Shown piece after piece: positions 1 through 11,465 of a DNA stretch of 64,000 nt. A program made the position numbers and the translations under genes. Every line of letters begins with the position of its first letter. Within the stretch, counting starts at the first letter, position 1. The stretch comes from Cycas panzhihuaensis (taxonomy: Eukaryota; Cycadophyta), in NCBI GenBank assembly GCA_023213395.1, contig CM041465.1, positions 81,475,741 to 81,539,740 of the forward strand. The letters are read 5' to 3'. The notes beneath the pieces were generated by a model, which was not told the DNA's origin, did not search any database, and saw nothing but the letters and a program-made list of their open reading frames with translations.

Positions 1-463
1 ACTGAATATACTCATTATATCATAAATAATAACCTAATAATGAGCGAATCTATTGAAAAATATAATAAATCTGTTGAAAAACTTGTAGAAAATACCACCA
101 AATGATGAAAAATCGTAGATCTGAAGTGAGACCCTGTAGATCAGAAAATAGTGAAAAGACTTACTGAAATAAGCAGATCTATAGTAAAAACTAGCAGATC
201 TGAAGTAACAAATTATAGATCTTTGAAGAAAACTTGATAACTTTTGTATGCAGCTGATGCTCTTTTACAAATCTGCAAAAAATATCAAATAAGTAGACAA
301 AATCTTGTAAACTGTCAAAATATATAATAAATCTGTAGATCTGAAGAGAGAATAACTCAAATATGAGAATAAAAACTTGAATTTATATAACTTGCTACTG
401 AAAATCTTGTGTAGATCTGCACAAATCTTCATAGATCAGTAATAACCTAGCTCTAATACCAAA
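1..463 (-). mobile_element. Leader of copia-type element C0, cut by window edge
   Basis: AT-rich sequence without a believable reading frame that lies, in minus orientation, just downstream of a tRNA-Met-type primer binding site and an LTR. It is therefore read as the 5' untranslated leader of a copia element whose coding part lies left of the window. The word AGATCT and variants (gtagatctgaag) recur between about 110 and 460, a degenerate internal repeat. I recognise no similarity to the leaders of C1-C3. Confidence 0.6.
446..461 (-). other. Decayed tRNA-Met primer binding site of C0
   Basis: The reverse complement reads TGGTATTAGAGCTAGG, two bases downstream of the LTR end. It matches the initiator tRNA-Met primer site used by C1-C3 (TGGTATCAGAGCC) except for two C-to-T changes. 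This fixes the element's orientation and marks the adjoining LTR as the 5' one. Confidence 0.75.
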
Positions 464-868
464 TGAAGGAATATATACTAGCAGGAGAATAGGGCAGAAC
501 ATATATCAAACAACCATAAACCAATATTGCATCAATACATCAATATATCACAATCACAATAGCATAAACACACGAAAGCCTTGTTGTTCAATCCATTATA
601 GTAGAAATGAGCATTACAAATCTCTCAAAAGAAGGTGGTGTCTAAAGACACCAAGGTTGTACACCCCATAATATAAATAATTTTGGGGGAGGAGGGAAAC
701 TCCTCAACCCCTGAATTCAAATTAATAATAAAATAATGTAACTTAACTCCAATAAACTAACTCAACTTACCTTAACTTACCTTGACATGTTGAGCATCAC
801 ATGTCTAAATTGAGGTGCACAATCTTGGTAGGTAAGAGGGAGTTGAGTGATGACATTAGACTCCAACA
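464..868 (-). repeat. 5' LTR of copia element C0
   Basis: On the minus strand it starts TGTTGGAG and ends CCTTCA, giving the usual TG...CA termini over 405 bp. It lies between the decayed PBS and the integrase of G1, which resumes at 869 in alignment with G3 near 41636. The other LTR is outside the window, so the target duplication cannot be confirmed; the candidate is gtaaa at 869-873. Confidence 0.7.
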
Positions 869-1710
869 GTAAATGCCATAATAGAATTTGCAAAGGCCAT
901 TTTGGGAGCCAGTCCATGGCCTAAGGGATCCTTCATATGGGCTATTATTGGCCATCCCTCTTTAAGGACGCCCACATTTATGCCTTTCGATGTTGTCGGT
1001 GTCAAGAGCACACCAACATCATCTATTTTCCTTTCGAGGCCTTACACCCTGTCATATCTCCATGGCCTTTATCTTAATGGGGATTAGATCTCATTGGGGC
1101 TATAACACTGCCTTCTTTATTACAACATAAGTTCATCTTGACTACGATGAAATACTTTACTAAATGAGCTAAAGCAGTCCTCTTATCCTTTACTTCTAGT
1201 AAGATGATAGCCAGCTTTGTCTACCAGTATATTATTTTCCGATTCAGGGTCCCCGACATCTTGATTACAGATAACAAAACCCCTTTTTGTAATAAGGAAA
1301 TGGATGCACTTTGACAGAAATTTAAGATATCTCATAAAACTTTCTCTCCCTATTACCCCTAGGCCAATGGCCAAATAGAATCTTTTAACAAAAGCCTTAT
1401 AAACATCCTGAAGAAAATTGGAGCCTAATCACAAAAAGATCAGCATCTTCAACTTCCTTATGCCCTATGGGTGTACCACACTTCTATTTGCACTGCTACG
1501 AGGATGATCCCATTCTCCCTTATGTACAAAATTGAGGTAGTCCTCCCATTGGAAGTTGAAATCCCATCCTTGTGAGTTTCTCTTCGGGGTCTCCTCAATG
1601 AGGAGTCCTATCATTAGGCCTGTTTCCTAGACCTCAAAGCCCTAGATGAGAAATGCTTGATTGCATACCAAGTGAATCTTGCCTCTAAAGCTAGGGCGTG
1701 AAAGACATAC
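869..1710 (+). pseudogene. Ty3/gypsy integrase relic of G1
   Basis: Integrases insert retroelement cDNA into the chromosome. The zinc-finger end (CCRCQEH), the core (WGLDLIGAI with the first Asp, LITDN with the second) and GQIESFNK with the catalytic Glu are all visible. The Glu is retained here, whereas G3 has Lys. Stops occur at TGG, CAA and CGA-type codons (for example YYP followed by a stop where Gln is expected), and frames shift. The C-terminal part after ASKAR is missing compared with G3. It is interrupted at its N-terminal side by C0. Not functional. Confidence 0.85.
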
Positions 1711-1927
1711 GATAAACTCCTTTGCCCCTATGTCTGTCCCTGCCGATCGAGGCTCCTCTCCGACCGGGATGGGAGGTTGTCACTCTGTATAGATCTGGGG
1801 GAATACCTCTCAGACTATTACCTCTACCAATCTTGCCATCTCTGCTACTCCTACCAAGTCAAACACATCATATATTTGTCTATATATCTATATATGAAAA
1901 TCTCAAAACCGAATTAAAGCAAGCTAT

Positions 1928-3325
1928 TTAAGCACATAGTGGTTGAAAGGCATCAGAAATGGGTAGTGTCTCACCTCCTAGGATGGTTGGCTCCTCAACA
2001 TAGACAACCACCTCCTCCATGGGACCTCCCTCAACTGCTGGTACCTCCTCCATAGCCTTCAGTACCACCTCACCTACCTCCTGACTCACTGGGATGTCTC
2101 CTCCTCCCTTTGCCACTACTGTTACCAGGGCTCTGCCTACCACCCTCAATCTCCACATCAGTGCACTGAGTGGCCTATCACCTCCTATAGCTCCCGAATG
2201 ATATGCCTCTCTTCATGCAGCCCTTGACAGACCTACCTCTCTTCCAACATATTCTAATGGACCTGCGGCTCTTGATGAGCCTGCTCTATCACCTCCATCA
2301 TCATCACCATAATCTTTAAGACCACCTCCTACCTCTCCCTTTGCATCTTTATTATCCCAGTGTACCTCTCTATATTGATCTATTGTGTAGTCTGCCAGAG
2401 TGAGGAGGTCCAACGATATCACCTCTATCGACTACCTGATGTGTGCCTAATCCTCAATCCCCCTAAACTGAGTCTGCCACCTATGCACCGTGGGAGCTCA
2501 TGCTAAGAGAGGGTGAGGCCTTCTAGTGGTTCTGCCACCTCAAAATAATAAAAAAACTAGCACTGCAATAGAGTACAATAGGACAAGACTCCTCTCCTTG
2601 CCACCCTGATAGCATCCAACTACGTGACCATGTTCACCGCTATTAGGGTGGCCCAATCCAATCTCTCCTTAGCTTCACATCTCCTCACCATGTTCATCCA
2701 TCTACTAGGTATGTCCCTGTAATTTTATTTCTGGGAAATGTAGAATAGAATGTCCAATGTAATAAGTTTCCTCACCTGAGCAATCCATGGTATCACCATC
2801 ATTTGGACCGATATCCCTCGTCGGTCCCACCTGTCCTAGCTAGTGAACAATGTGGCTTCCTTTATATGCACATCATCTATACTAGGCAGTTCCCCTAGTG
2901 ATGCTAGCACTCCTCCTGCTAGTACCCCCAGGATCCTCTTAATGTCTCCTAGTGTGATGGTGATGTCTCCCACCTAGGGAAGGTGGAAGATGTGCCACCT
3001 ATAATCCCAATGAGAGACTATATCCACTAGGAGGCACTAATTCGATGCTACTATGGGGTCCTGATAATCTTCAATAGCCTACATTGCCCTAATGTCTGCA
3101 TGTCTTCACGTGACAACATCTCTATGAAGCTCATCATGGAAACTCCTATGTTCTCATGGTTTTCCACCATGGTAACTGCTTGTAAAATCATCTAGAAGTT
3201 AGTCCTAATACATCCTATGTCATATCTAACTGCTCTTAGGTTATCTCTCACCCTCTTGGGTTGAGTCTGACACCTTTTGGGGCCCTCTTTCTTCTTTTTT
3301 CTACTTACATGTCTATGCCCTATGT
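1928..3325 (-). pseudogene. Antisense plant-mobile-domain (PMD) relic in G1
   Basis: Read on the minus strand, opposite to the element's gag-pol. The core shows a typical PMD/aminotransferase-like pattern: LLVDIVSHWD, then FHLP, then GDITITLGDIKRILGVLAGG, then LDWATLIAVNM (about 2950-3060 down to 2600). This is followed by an acidic linker (MISLDLLTLADYT... with DDDGGD, about 2422-2213) and an Ala/Glu/Val-rich stretch to 1928. It aligns segment by segment with the G3 copy (45470-44170) but lacks the coiled-coil tail. Stops are scattered. In other plants PMD proteins occur both as host genes and inside transposons; the role of this one is unknown. Confidence 0.7.
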
Positions 3326-3353
3326 TAAACTCTGTATTACCGTAGAGTTTGAC
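3325..3353. promoter_or_regulatory. Decayed palindrome at the 5' edge of the antisense PMD frame
   Basis: ttaaactctgtattaccg followed by tagagtttgac is a degraded form of the GGTACC-centred palindrome at 45501-45526 in G3, at the same place relative to the antisense frame. The G1 LTR carries related motifs at 5869-5940. The function is inferred only from position and recurrence. Confidence 0.45.
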
Positions 3354-4411
3354 ATGGTCCCTACTGAGATTTCAGCATCAACTCAGTAGCCCCATGGCAA
3401 ATTCCACAGCACAACAATCTTTACTGCAAGGCCCTTCATACCCCCTATGAAAAAGGGGGAGATGCCCCAAAAATCTAAGTTTTTTATCTAAGTATACCAA
3501 AGCTAGGCCTACTGGGACTAAGGCTACTTAATGCCCTAGTCCTACCGGTCTCTGGGCCCAAATTGGGCTTTAGAGGGTCCCAAATTACCCTTAAGGGGCT
3601 AAAAGCTACTTCTAAAAGCATACAAGGCCATTAAACTCAACTGATGAAATGGAATGGGGATGGGGGGATGATCCACTCACTGGATCTGGCCTGGACACTG
3701 CCATCTTGTCATCCTAGTCACGTTGACTATTTGTACTCCTTGATCCAATGGTTAGATCTCTCGCTGCATGTCTCAGAAATCAGGCGGTGATTTACTGCAT
3801 AAGGGAGAGGGCTCCAGATTGATCACAAGCCCATGAAAATGAACATCATTTTCACCCTCTTTTATTTATATACACGGAGACCTCGACAAGCACCATCTCC
3901 TTTCTTTCTGCCACAACAACCCTTGCGACCATCCTTTTACCCTTATGACCTTTGCATTCTAGGTTTGTCCCCTATTTCACCTCTGTGGCCTCCTTTTTAA
4001 GCCTATTTAGTGTATTTATAATGACTCCTTCAACCTTTTGTAGATCCCCTCTATCTCGATTTTTGCACCACTCTAAAACATACCCATGTTTATACTCTTT
4101 TGGCTCATTTTGCCACCCTGAACCCATTTTTGCTGCCCACTTGATCCTTCGAGGCTTCCAAAGGAAGCACATCCCCTATCTAGGACCTCAACTCAACCCT
4201 TTTAGTGACCTTTAGAACCTCAAAGGGGATCTTTTTCCACTATTTCCCTCCCTTCTGTTAGGTTGGTCTCCTCATCCTTGAGCGGCCTCCCTTTAGGACC
4301 ACCCGAGTGCTCCATAGTCCTATCACTACCACTTATGCCTTATCTCTACTTATCGACCTCGTCGTCATTTTTCTCCTTCTAACATCTGACCTAGACCTCC
4401 ATTGACTTGCT
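3354..4411 (+). other. Spacer between antisense PMD frame and RNase H of G1
   Basis: About 1 kb matching 45527-46534 of G3 in order. I see no reading frame that is conserved between the two copies. A bidirectional control region would be expected here, but apart from the palindromes at its left edge nothing specific is visible. Confidence 0.4.
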
Positions 4412-4870
4412 ATGGCATTGCTCATCTTCACCGATGGTAGAAGTCGTGGTAACCCATGCCCTTCTACCATCATGTGGATCCTCTATGACCCCTCTGGATA
4501 TAATCACATGTATTCTAGGGTCTTCCTCCTTGAAGCCACCAATAATAAAGTTGAGTATATAACTATTATTAAATCCCTTACCAATGCGCTCTATTTCTAC
4601 TATAGAGCCATCATTCTTCTTTACAACTCTCAGGTCATTGTGTCACATTTCACCTAGGTTTATCAGATGCATTGCCCATGCCTGACAGCCCTCGCCTCCA
4701 CTGTTAGGTCCCTTTTGTCTCATTTTTCTTTCATTGATATCTGGCATATTGTTCGGGACCACAACACTGAGGTAGACGGCCTCATCCATTTCATCATCGA
4801 ACATCATCTCCCTCTTCTCGATGATCCTCCTTGAGGAACCTATCAGGTCACCCAAGCACCCAAGTTCTAG
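4412..4870 (+). pseudogene. Additional RNase H (aRNH) relic of G1
   Basis: An RNase H fold protein, separate from the RNase H next to RT; such enzymes degrade RNA in RNA/DNA hybrids. Motifs: IFTDGR (first Asp), NNKVEYI (Glu), LLYNSQVIV (the third acidic residue, Asp in G3, is Asn here) and HNTEVDGLIH (last Asp). One stop lies at SHFT followed by TAG. It sits on the sense strand, downstream of integrase and of the antisense PMD relic. G1 keeps Trp in DIWHI where G3 has a stop, so the two copies decayed independently. Confidence 0.75.
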
Positions 4871-5315
4871 ATTATCCCATCTTCCATCTTACGATCCATT
4901 CGCACCTCTAAAAGTTTGCCATTGATGAGGTTAAACTATGGTGACCACCAAGTTTGTTCTCTTCACTCTACCCTTTGTATCATCTCCGGTACAAAGTTCC
5001 CATCATTTTGACTATCATATATACATAACTGTCATTCATAGTGCTTGGTCAATCATATTTGTGACTGTCACCACCATTTAGATTACATACATGTGATGGG
5101 GGCATCCCCCTCATCTGCCTTCTCTATCATTAGGCTTTAGGGTGACACATAGGTAACCCCTATGCCTCCACTCTATTATCTCCCTATCCACATGTCTCAC
5201 CACAACACGTGTTGTCACCCTTGGTTGATAACATTGCTATATTTGTTGTATATTACTAACATTTTATTGCCAGCATTCGCTATCGCGCTATGCATCTATG
5301 CAGCGAGGCTCTACT
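4871..5315 (+). other. 3' untranslated spacer of G1
   Basis: Non-coding stretch between the RNase H relic and the polypurine tract, collinear with 46961-47360 in G3. No further feature seen. Confidence 0.4.
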
Positions 5316-5328
5316 GCCAAGGAGGTAG
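5316..5328 (+). other. Polypurine tract of G1
   Basis: gccaaggaggtag directly before the LTR start TGTTTCC. The G3 counterpart at 47363-47375 is gccaagggggtag. This is the site where plus-strand DNA synthesis is primed in LTR retrotransposons. Confidence 0.65.
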
Positions 5329-8300
5329 TGTTTCCTAGCTACTGGGAATGGACATCAGCGATCTAACTTAGGTAAGTCTAGGTATGCTTCTACCCCCACC
5401 CTTGTCAGTTTTAGAAAGGTGGATTGAAGCACTTTACTTGTATTGTATTCTAATTAATTAACTTTATGATCATTATGCATTTGTTATTTGACCATATTGC
5501 ATCCGAACAAACTTTTAGCCTATGATGATCTCAAGATACACACCTCATGGTGCTCCATAGCCCTTTGCCATCATCTCCACAATGTCCTCACTTACCTTTT
5601 GGCTTCTGTAGCCCATACAATAAGACTCATTGATGCAGCATAGCCCCTAGCGCCTTGCCTAGGCCCAGTCGTCATGCCGTGTGTGCCTTTTATCACCTTT
5701 TGGGAGTCTTTGGCCGTCATTTCCTACTTGTTGTCATCCCACTAGGTCTCATAACCTATTTGTTACCTGAATATATAGTTTCCCCCTTAAGGTCTAGGAT
5801 CCCCTCATTTTTGGGAGGTTCTGGGTTCCCCCACTCTTATTTTTATCTTACTTTTTCTCGCATTGTGGTAAACTTCGCGGTACTGCTATAAACTTCGCAG
5901 TACCACCACAAACTTCATGGTACTGCTAAGTTTACCATGGGGTGACTGTTCATAACTATTTTTTAAACTGCATGTGGCTAATCTCATATTTATTAAAAAA
6001 TTTCCATATGGCAGTGACTCAACTCCTGCTTATAGTGAATCCTAATTGCTCGTTGAGCTAGGATTATGTTTAAAAACCCAAAATCCATTTCATTTTAGTT
6101 CTTCTCATTATTTTCCACTACTCTCTTCTCCAAAAATGCCCTATAATAGACTCAAGCTCTACTGCACATGATTGATAGCCCAGCTACCAACCCCTTGCAG
6201 CTCAAGAAATGCACGTTGCAGATCTGTAATAAGGCTGGCTGAAGAAAGATCATGCTCCAAATGCCTCACCAAGCTCCAGGTCTCCTTTTGCTCAAGGTTT
6301 AGTTTTTCATTTGCTACACTACAAGGGTTTCTTCTAGTAAATCCCAAAAGACACTCTTCTTCACACAGTTTTCCAAGTCAATCTACTTCAGATCTGCCTT
6401 TACCAGGTACTCTTAGACTAGTCCTTTGATTTCCCTCTTGAATAGCATAGGTACTCTTCTACTAATGCTTCTTGCAGTGAGTTTCTTTCTTCTTTTCTTT
6501 ATTCTATTGGGAGGCAAACCCTCCCTCCTGTTAGTATGTCCACTTACTCCCTCTTAGTTCTCTTTAGGTTCTTCAAGGAGGTAGCAGGGAAGAGGGTTAT
6601 GCAGAGAGAGAAATGAGCCATAAGTAGGGTCCTACATCTAACATGCCTTCTCCTTAAGGGCAGCCCTCTTTCTCTCCCCACCTCTCCTTCTCCATACCTT
6701 CCTTGATTTCCCAGAGAACCATTAGGGAGAAGATCTCTGCTAGTCGCACCATAGGTAGCCCATTGCTACATTTGCAACTAGCCATCAAAGATCCTACATG
6801 GCTAGGGTTTCAACCATACTCCATACCCCTTTTGTGTTTTGGGTTAACTCTTGTAAAAAAACTACAACAATTGCACTTTACAACCTTTGTAACATTTATA
6901 ACTCCTTTTACCACTCTTGACCACTTTCACAAAAACTTGTTTGCACTTGTTATCAAGTTGTTTCACTTTCTTTACCCTTTCTCTTGGTGCTTGGTGATAG
7001 TGTGGAGCATTTCAGATCTGGAGGGTTAACCATTCCGAGGCTACCCATTTCTCTCCTCCTCACCGCCTTTCTCTCACATCACATATTTAACAATATATAC
7101 GAAATAAGGAGCAATATTAACGTTGAATATTTTTTTTCTTTTAAAAGAGATACAAGCATTTTTCCATATTTCCTTTCACATACTTATCCCTGCGTGCATT
7201 GGACATCCCTTTGGAAAGGGCGAGCTTTGTTTGTGTAAGTTTCCTTACGTTTGGAGCAAGCAGGGATCTTCATCCCATGTATGTTGCTCTTTCACTTAGT
7301 AGTTGTTTTTCTAGCACTTTAAAATTGTAAAGTGAAGTCAATTTAGTGTTTCCATTTCCTTTCTTTGTATTTTCCTTTTATTTCAGTTTTGGGGGAAGGT
7401 AAGAAAGCCCCATCCTTTTTTATGGCATCCTTCCCATTGCACCACCCGCGATAAGGAGTAGAGAGAGGATTGTGAGAATGGTGAGGGTAGCGCTACCCCG
7501 GCCGTCATATTTTCTGGGTACGTCTCTCTCCCTAGTCTTCCTACTCTTATCCTTTACTCCCCTTTTCTTGTATGCCCCTAGATAAAATGAAAAGAAAGGA
7601 TTACATTATTTTACACTTTAGTGTTTGTTTCTTCCTTGCCCTTTCGAATTTATATAGTAAGGGATTTAGTCAGTCTGCACCGGTAGGTGCTTGCCTTCTC
7701 CTTTGACGTACATACACCCACTTGTTTATTCCTTTTGTAAGGGCCTTCACCCTTACCAAGGCTTAGGCAAGGTGGGTAGGCACTTATCCGTATACACTCA
7801 TGTCCCCTTATTACATATCACGAAATAGCTTTGCATCTCTTGCTTTAGCTTTTTGCCTACTTAGCAATTTGCTTGCTTTTTTTCCTTGCATATGAAAGAA
7901 TAAAGAGAGTGAGGTTGTATCTGGAGAGAAAGAGGAAGAATACATTGTTTTTCTTTTAAAGTCATTTCTTGTATACCCAAGCACAATAGTCTCACCTCAC
8001 ATCTCTCTATCACATAGTAAAAGAAAGACAAACATAGGACAACATCCTTTGTCAACCCTTCATACCTAGAATCTCCTTAGGTACAGTGCCTTAGGAGTAC
8101 CTCCTTCCAAGGTTGTTTCTCCTTCTTTCTTTGTTCCCTAAGCTAAACCTATTAAGTTCCACCCTTTGGTCGACACTTAATTTGTAGAACCAACTGCTCT
8201 CTTGTCTAACTCGCATTGCAAGTTGTCTTAGGCTTACACATGAGTTTCTCTACTTTCTTGCTAAGGTTCATTTCCTCCATTACCTCTTTACATGAGGACG

Positions 8301-8596
8301 TATTGTCTCGCTTCCATCCTCCCTCCTTCAACCATCTAGGTCAGGAGGACCCCATTTCAAGGTTACTTAGGGAATTGAGGAGATCCCTCTTCCATTCGTT
8401 ACTCCAAACCAGGGAGGAGTTACCCTAAAGAAGTTTGTGTACCATTTGCGGTCCTCAAACTTGTGTTCCAATGCACAGATGCCATTTGTGGGTGATCTCT
8501 TTCCCTGGTTATTATAGGTACATAACCACCAAAATTATTAGCCATTTTTGCTTGATCTCATCTATGTTTAGTGACCCCCTAAGAGGTGTGAGTCCA
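5329..8596 (+). repeat. 3' LTR of G1
   Basis: Begins tgtttcctagctac after the PPT and aligns with the G3 LTR at its start (5329-6000), its middle (around 7000-7600, shared gttagccatcccgaggct-like and ggggaaggtaag motifs) and its end. A 6100-6460 segment has no clear counterpart in G3 but recurs at 32938-33137. From about 6262 onwards this LTR also matches the second copy at 32938-33137 plus 50130-52273, at roughly 88% identity by eye in sampled stretches. Confidence 0.75.
5869..5940 (+). repeat. 20-bp-period palindrome array in the G1 LTR
   Basis: Three to four degenerate copies of an aaacttcgcggtac-type motif in both orientations, with the gtac centres about 20 bp apart. It corresponds to the four-copy array at 47878-47961 in the G3 3' LTR. 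Confidence 0.6.
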
Positions 8597-8701
8597 AGGA
8601 GGGGCCAATTGGCACCCCAATTTGACCCATGATGATGACGTTTGTGATGGTTTTGTAATGTTATTACTTTATTTTATCTATTTAATTGTTTATGCACATA
8701 C
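8597..8701 (-). mobile_element. Inverted Tat pol block K, left fragment
   Basis: Sequence after the G1 LTR that continues, across the C1 insertion, into minus-strand post-integrase sequence at 16546. The identical junction (LTR end followed by this sequence) recurs at 52274. It ends in catac, the target duplication of C1 (8697-8701). Confidence 0.6.
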
Positions 8702-9036
8702 TGTTGGGAATAATCCCAATGTACGTGCACTAGAGCACTTAGGGCCCCTCAAAGCCACCTTTGAGGGCCCCTAGGGCACCTTGAGCCGTTCAACAGCCGC
8801 CCAGACTGACCACTCATTTGAGGTACGTATCACCGTTATTTATTTTAATATTTTTTTAAACTAACCTTAATTGTTGTGCAGCTAGGATGATGGCGCCTGA
8901 CGCCTCCCCAAATTCTCTATTTAAGGGTTGGGAATACCTCCCTGGTGTTTATTAACAGTGCCATTCTATTGGAAATTATCGTTGTACTCAAGATGAGAAC
9001 GTTATGATGTCCTGCTCTGCTCCTCCAGCTCTATCA
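8702..9036 (+). repeat. 5' LTR of C1
   Basis: 335 bp from TGTTGGGAAT to CTCTATCA, the same length as the 3' LTR. A TATA-like TATTTAAG lies at 8918-8925, placing transcription start in the last quarter of the LTR. GC-rich inverted words (gggcccctcaaag and ctttgagggcccc) form a potential stem near 8740-8775. Confidence 0.93.
8918..8925 (+). promoter_or_regulatory. TATA-like box of the C1 5' LTR
   Basis: TATTTAAG inside ctctatttaaggg. The same place in the C2 LTR is ctatataagg on its sense strand, a better TATA box, which supports the assignment. Confidence 0.5.
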
Positions 9037-9038
9037 TT

Positions 9039-9051
9039 TGGTATCAGAGCC
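9039..9051 (+). other. tRNA-Met primer binding site of C1
   Basis: TGGTATCAGAGCC, complementary to the 3' end of plant initiator tRNA-Met, two bases after the LTR. Identical to the C2 site. Confidence 0.92.
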
Positions 9052-9255
9052 ACGTTGATACTATTGTCTATTTTCTGTTTTTAGTTGCTCAAACATCTGG
9101 CGAAACGTATCTATATGACTGCTCGTTGAGATTCTGGCAAGCTCACCTATCCACTGGAGAAGACGGATCAGAATTTCATCCACCGTGAAGGAAGTTCTCC
9201 TACTCAGAAGTTTGCACAACCATACGAGAACCATCACTGCTTGCACATTATTTTT

Positions 9256-9399
9256 GTGCTGGCTCTTCATTCGTTGTAGCGGCCATTTATGTTTCGCTGC
9301 CTTTCGTGCCGGCTCTTCATTCGTTGTAGTGGCCGTTTATGTTTCGCTGCCTTTTGTGCCGGCTCTTCAGCTCTTCATTCATTGTAGCAGCTTATGTCC
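9256..9399 (+). repeat. 50-bp tandem repeat in C1 leader
   Basis: Two full units (9256-9305, 9306-9355) starting gtgctggctcttcattcg, and a third, broken one. A chance open frame of about 100 codons over it follows from the repeat and is not annotated as a gene. Confidence 0.85.
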
Positions 9400-9740
9400 G
9401 TGGGCGAATTTTGTATCACGGCTTTTGTATTCATTCACTAAAGTTTGTTCATTCATTATTCAAGCCGTATTCGATTATTCATTATTATTGAAGTGATTAT
9501 TCGTTATTAAATTCGCCTTTCATTTCATTGGCGCTAGCTTTGATCGGTGCGTAGTTGGTATTTCACATTTTTTATATATTGGCCCTTCCATCGTAATCGA
9601 TGAAGCCTTATTGGCCTGTGCGGCTATTTGGTTCATTAAAATCCTATATTTATTGTAGTTTTAATAAGTGTTTGAAAATTAAAATTTATTATGTATTCTT
9701 TTAAAGTCCGTTTTAAAGAATTTTAATAATCTTTTGTTCT

Positions 9741-9817
9741 CGACGAGTGAGTTCACTCTCCTAGCATTGGAGGTCTTTAGTTTCTGACTGATCTTGGGTT
9801 CAATCCCATCTCAGTCC
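9741..9817 (+). other. tRNA-like (B-box bearing) segment in C1 leader
   Basis: A five-pair stem with a seven-base loop (9757-9773), followed by ggttcaatccc (9797-9807), matching the pol III B-box/T-arm pattern. The C2 leader has the same segment at 27490-27572 with the stem preserved. Spacing and the missing U33 argue against a working tRNA. It may be an old SINE-type insertion or a structural part of the leader. Confidence 0.4.
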
Positions 9818-11465
9818 ATCTTCAGACCTGTTTTTTAAGAAGTTACTTTTAATTTTAAGCTTTATTTTTTTTAAATTTTATTTTTCATAGAGTTATTGGC
9901 GCTTTTGTGGCCATAACTTCTCTCTGGCTTATCGGTTTCAGACGAAACCTACCCCAATAGATCATAAATTTTTCGTACACTGATTTCGACTGGTCATATG
10001 ACCAATTTGGTTCCAATTTGACCCTGTTTTGACCATTTTAACATTAGACTTTCAAAATTTCAGTAATTTTCGTATTTTTAACAAAATCGTTTTCTAGAAC
10101 TGGCTGTCATTTATTACTCGTAAACTATTTTTTGCCCAAATTTTCTCTATAGCGATTTACGTTGTATAGACTTTAATACCTACTTTTTACTTCAATTTTT
10201 TGAGTTCACCTTCATTAATATTTTAATCGCTGAAATAAGGAATTTAGTTATTTTTGCCTGTTTCTTAACATTCTCCATAAAAATACCTGTTACATTTTTC
10301 ACTATAACTTTCTCATTTTTTATCAGATTTCAATTCCGTCAACTTCATTGGGAAGCTAACTCATTTCTCCTCATTTTGACATATTTTTTTATATATTTTG
10401 ATATTATCTTCCTAAATTTCAAATCAGTCAAAGTTGAGGTATCTTATTGCCCTAAATCTGTTGTTTTTACACTAATTTTTCAAAAATTTTCAATTAAAAG
10501 AACATTGATTACTTCATAAATAATATTTCATCCTTTGTTCAACTTTTTCTAAAGGTTAATTAGTAATTTTATACAAATTTTGACTACCCTGCTCCTGTTA
10601 GGCTCCATAAGGAAGTCCATTCCTTTGCCTCATACAGAATGTGATTTATTGGTACCCGTTTTCAAAACGGTTACTTTCATTGGATTCATAACTCATTAAT
10701 CTACATATTGATAGAATTTTAAGTTATTCTGACATTATTCAATATAGTTTTCAAGCTACTAAAGTTGAGCATATACATACATCCTAATAAGCTTGTCTTC
10801 TTTCAAAAAATTTAAAGAAAATTCTAGTTCATATCTCATTGTTTACTCAAGGTTTCTGCTCGATCTTTCTACAAGTATTTTAAGTTGTTTTGAACCAGAA
10901 ATTATTCATAAGGCAATATATATTTTTCTCAAAGAGAAGTTGTTTTTATATAAAAAGGATTTTTTATATTGAAGATTTACATTACTTATTTGAGAAATTG
11001 GCATTTTTTGAAAACTCTTTATTCTCAAAAGTTATTTCAAGTTTTGCATAAGTGAAAAAGTTTTTTTAAGTTTGTTTTCAAACGCATCATTACTTTCTTA
11101 TTGATCATTATACTTTTGTATCAAAGTTGTTGAAAAATATCATCTTTCTTGCACTTATAAAAAGAAAATTACATTTCTTTTCAAAGGCATATTACATCTG
11201 TTTAAAGGGCATTATATTTTTTTGGAAAAAAGTAAAAGTTTTTGTAGAAGTTTCATTTCATCTTGCTTAGAGCATTTTTTTTCTGCTTTTGATTATCAAA
11301 GGAATTTTTCTTTTTCTAAGCAAAACCACATTGCTAAATAGTTTAATTTTCATATTAACTAAGATAATTCCGAATTGAACCACACATTTTTCTAGCCTTG
11401 CAAGGGGAACGGTTAGGACCCCTGAAATTACCACCCCGCACACGCTAATCAGCCTATTCATATTG

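Larger units (their letters stand above)
869..8596 (+). mobile_element. G1: 3' part of a Tat-like Ty3/gypsy element
   Basis: Contains, in order, integrase, an antisense plant-mobile-domain relic, an additional RNase H, a polypurine tract and a 3' LTR, collinear with the complete element G3 (41636 to 50129). The 5' part is cut by C0 and the window edge. The right end is set by aligning the LTR end with that of G3 (gagtcca here, gcatcca there) and is uncertain by some tens of bases. An internal deletion between about 1710 and 1930 removed the integrase C-terminus and the tail of the antisense frame. Confidence 0.8.

Noticed and set aside
5655-5891. Membrane-protein-like open frames in the long LTRs (also 6703-7238, 34966-35181, 50437-50892)
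   Set aside because: Pyrimidine-rich LTR sequence gives hydrophobic translations by composition; the frames are not conserved between LTR copies.
8605-8625. tggcacccca after the G1 LTR as a primer binding site of a plus-strand element
   Set aside because: It matches no tRNA end I know, and the following sequence is minus-strand post-integrase sequence, not a leader.
9061-9270. Antisense open frame near the PBS, also seen in C2 (28661-28882)
   Set aside because: C1 and C2 are too similar for a shared short open frame to mean much, and it overlaps the PBS region; no domain recognised.
9185-9496. Open frame of about 100 codons in the C1 leader
   Set aside because: It runs over a 50-bp tandem repeat, is absent from C2 and resembles no known protein.
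9741-9817. A functional tRNA gene
   Set aside because: No acceptor stem, wrong A-box to B-box distance and no U33; kept only as a tRNA-like segment.
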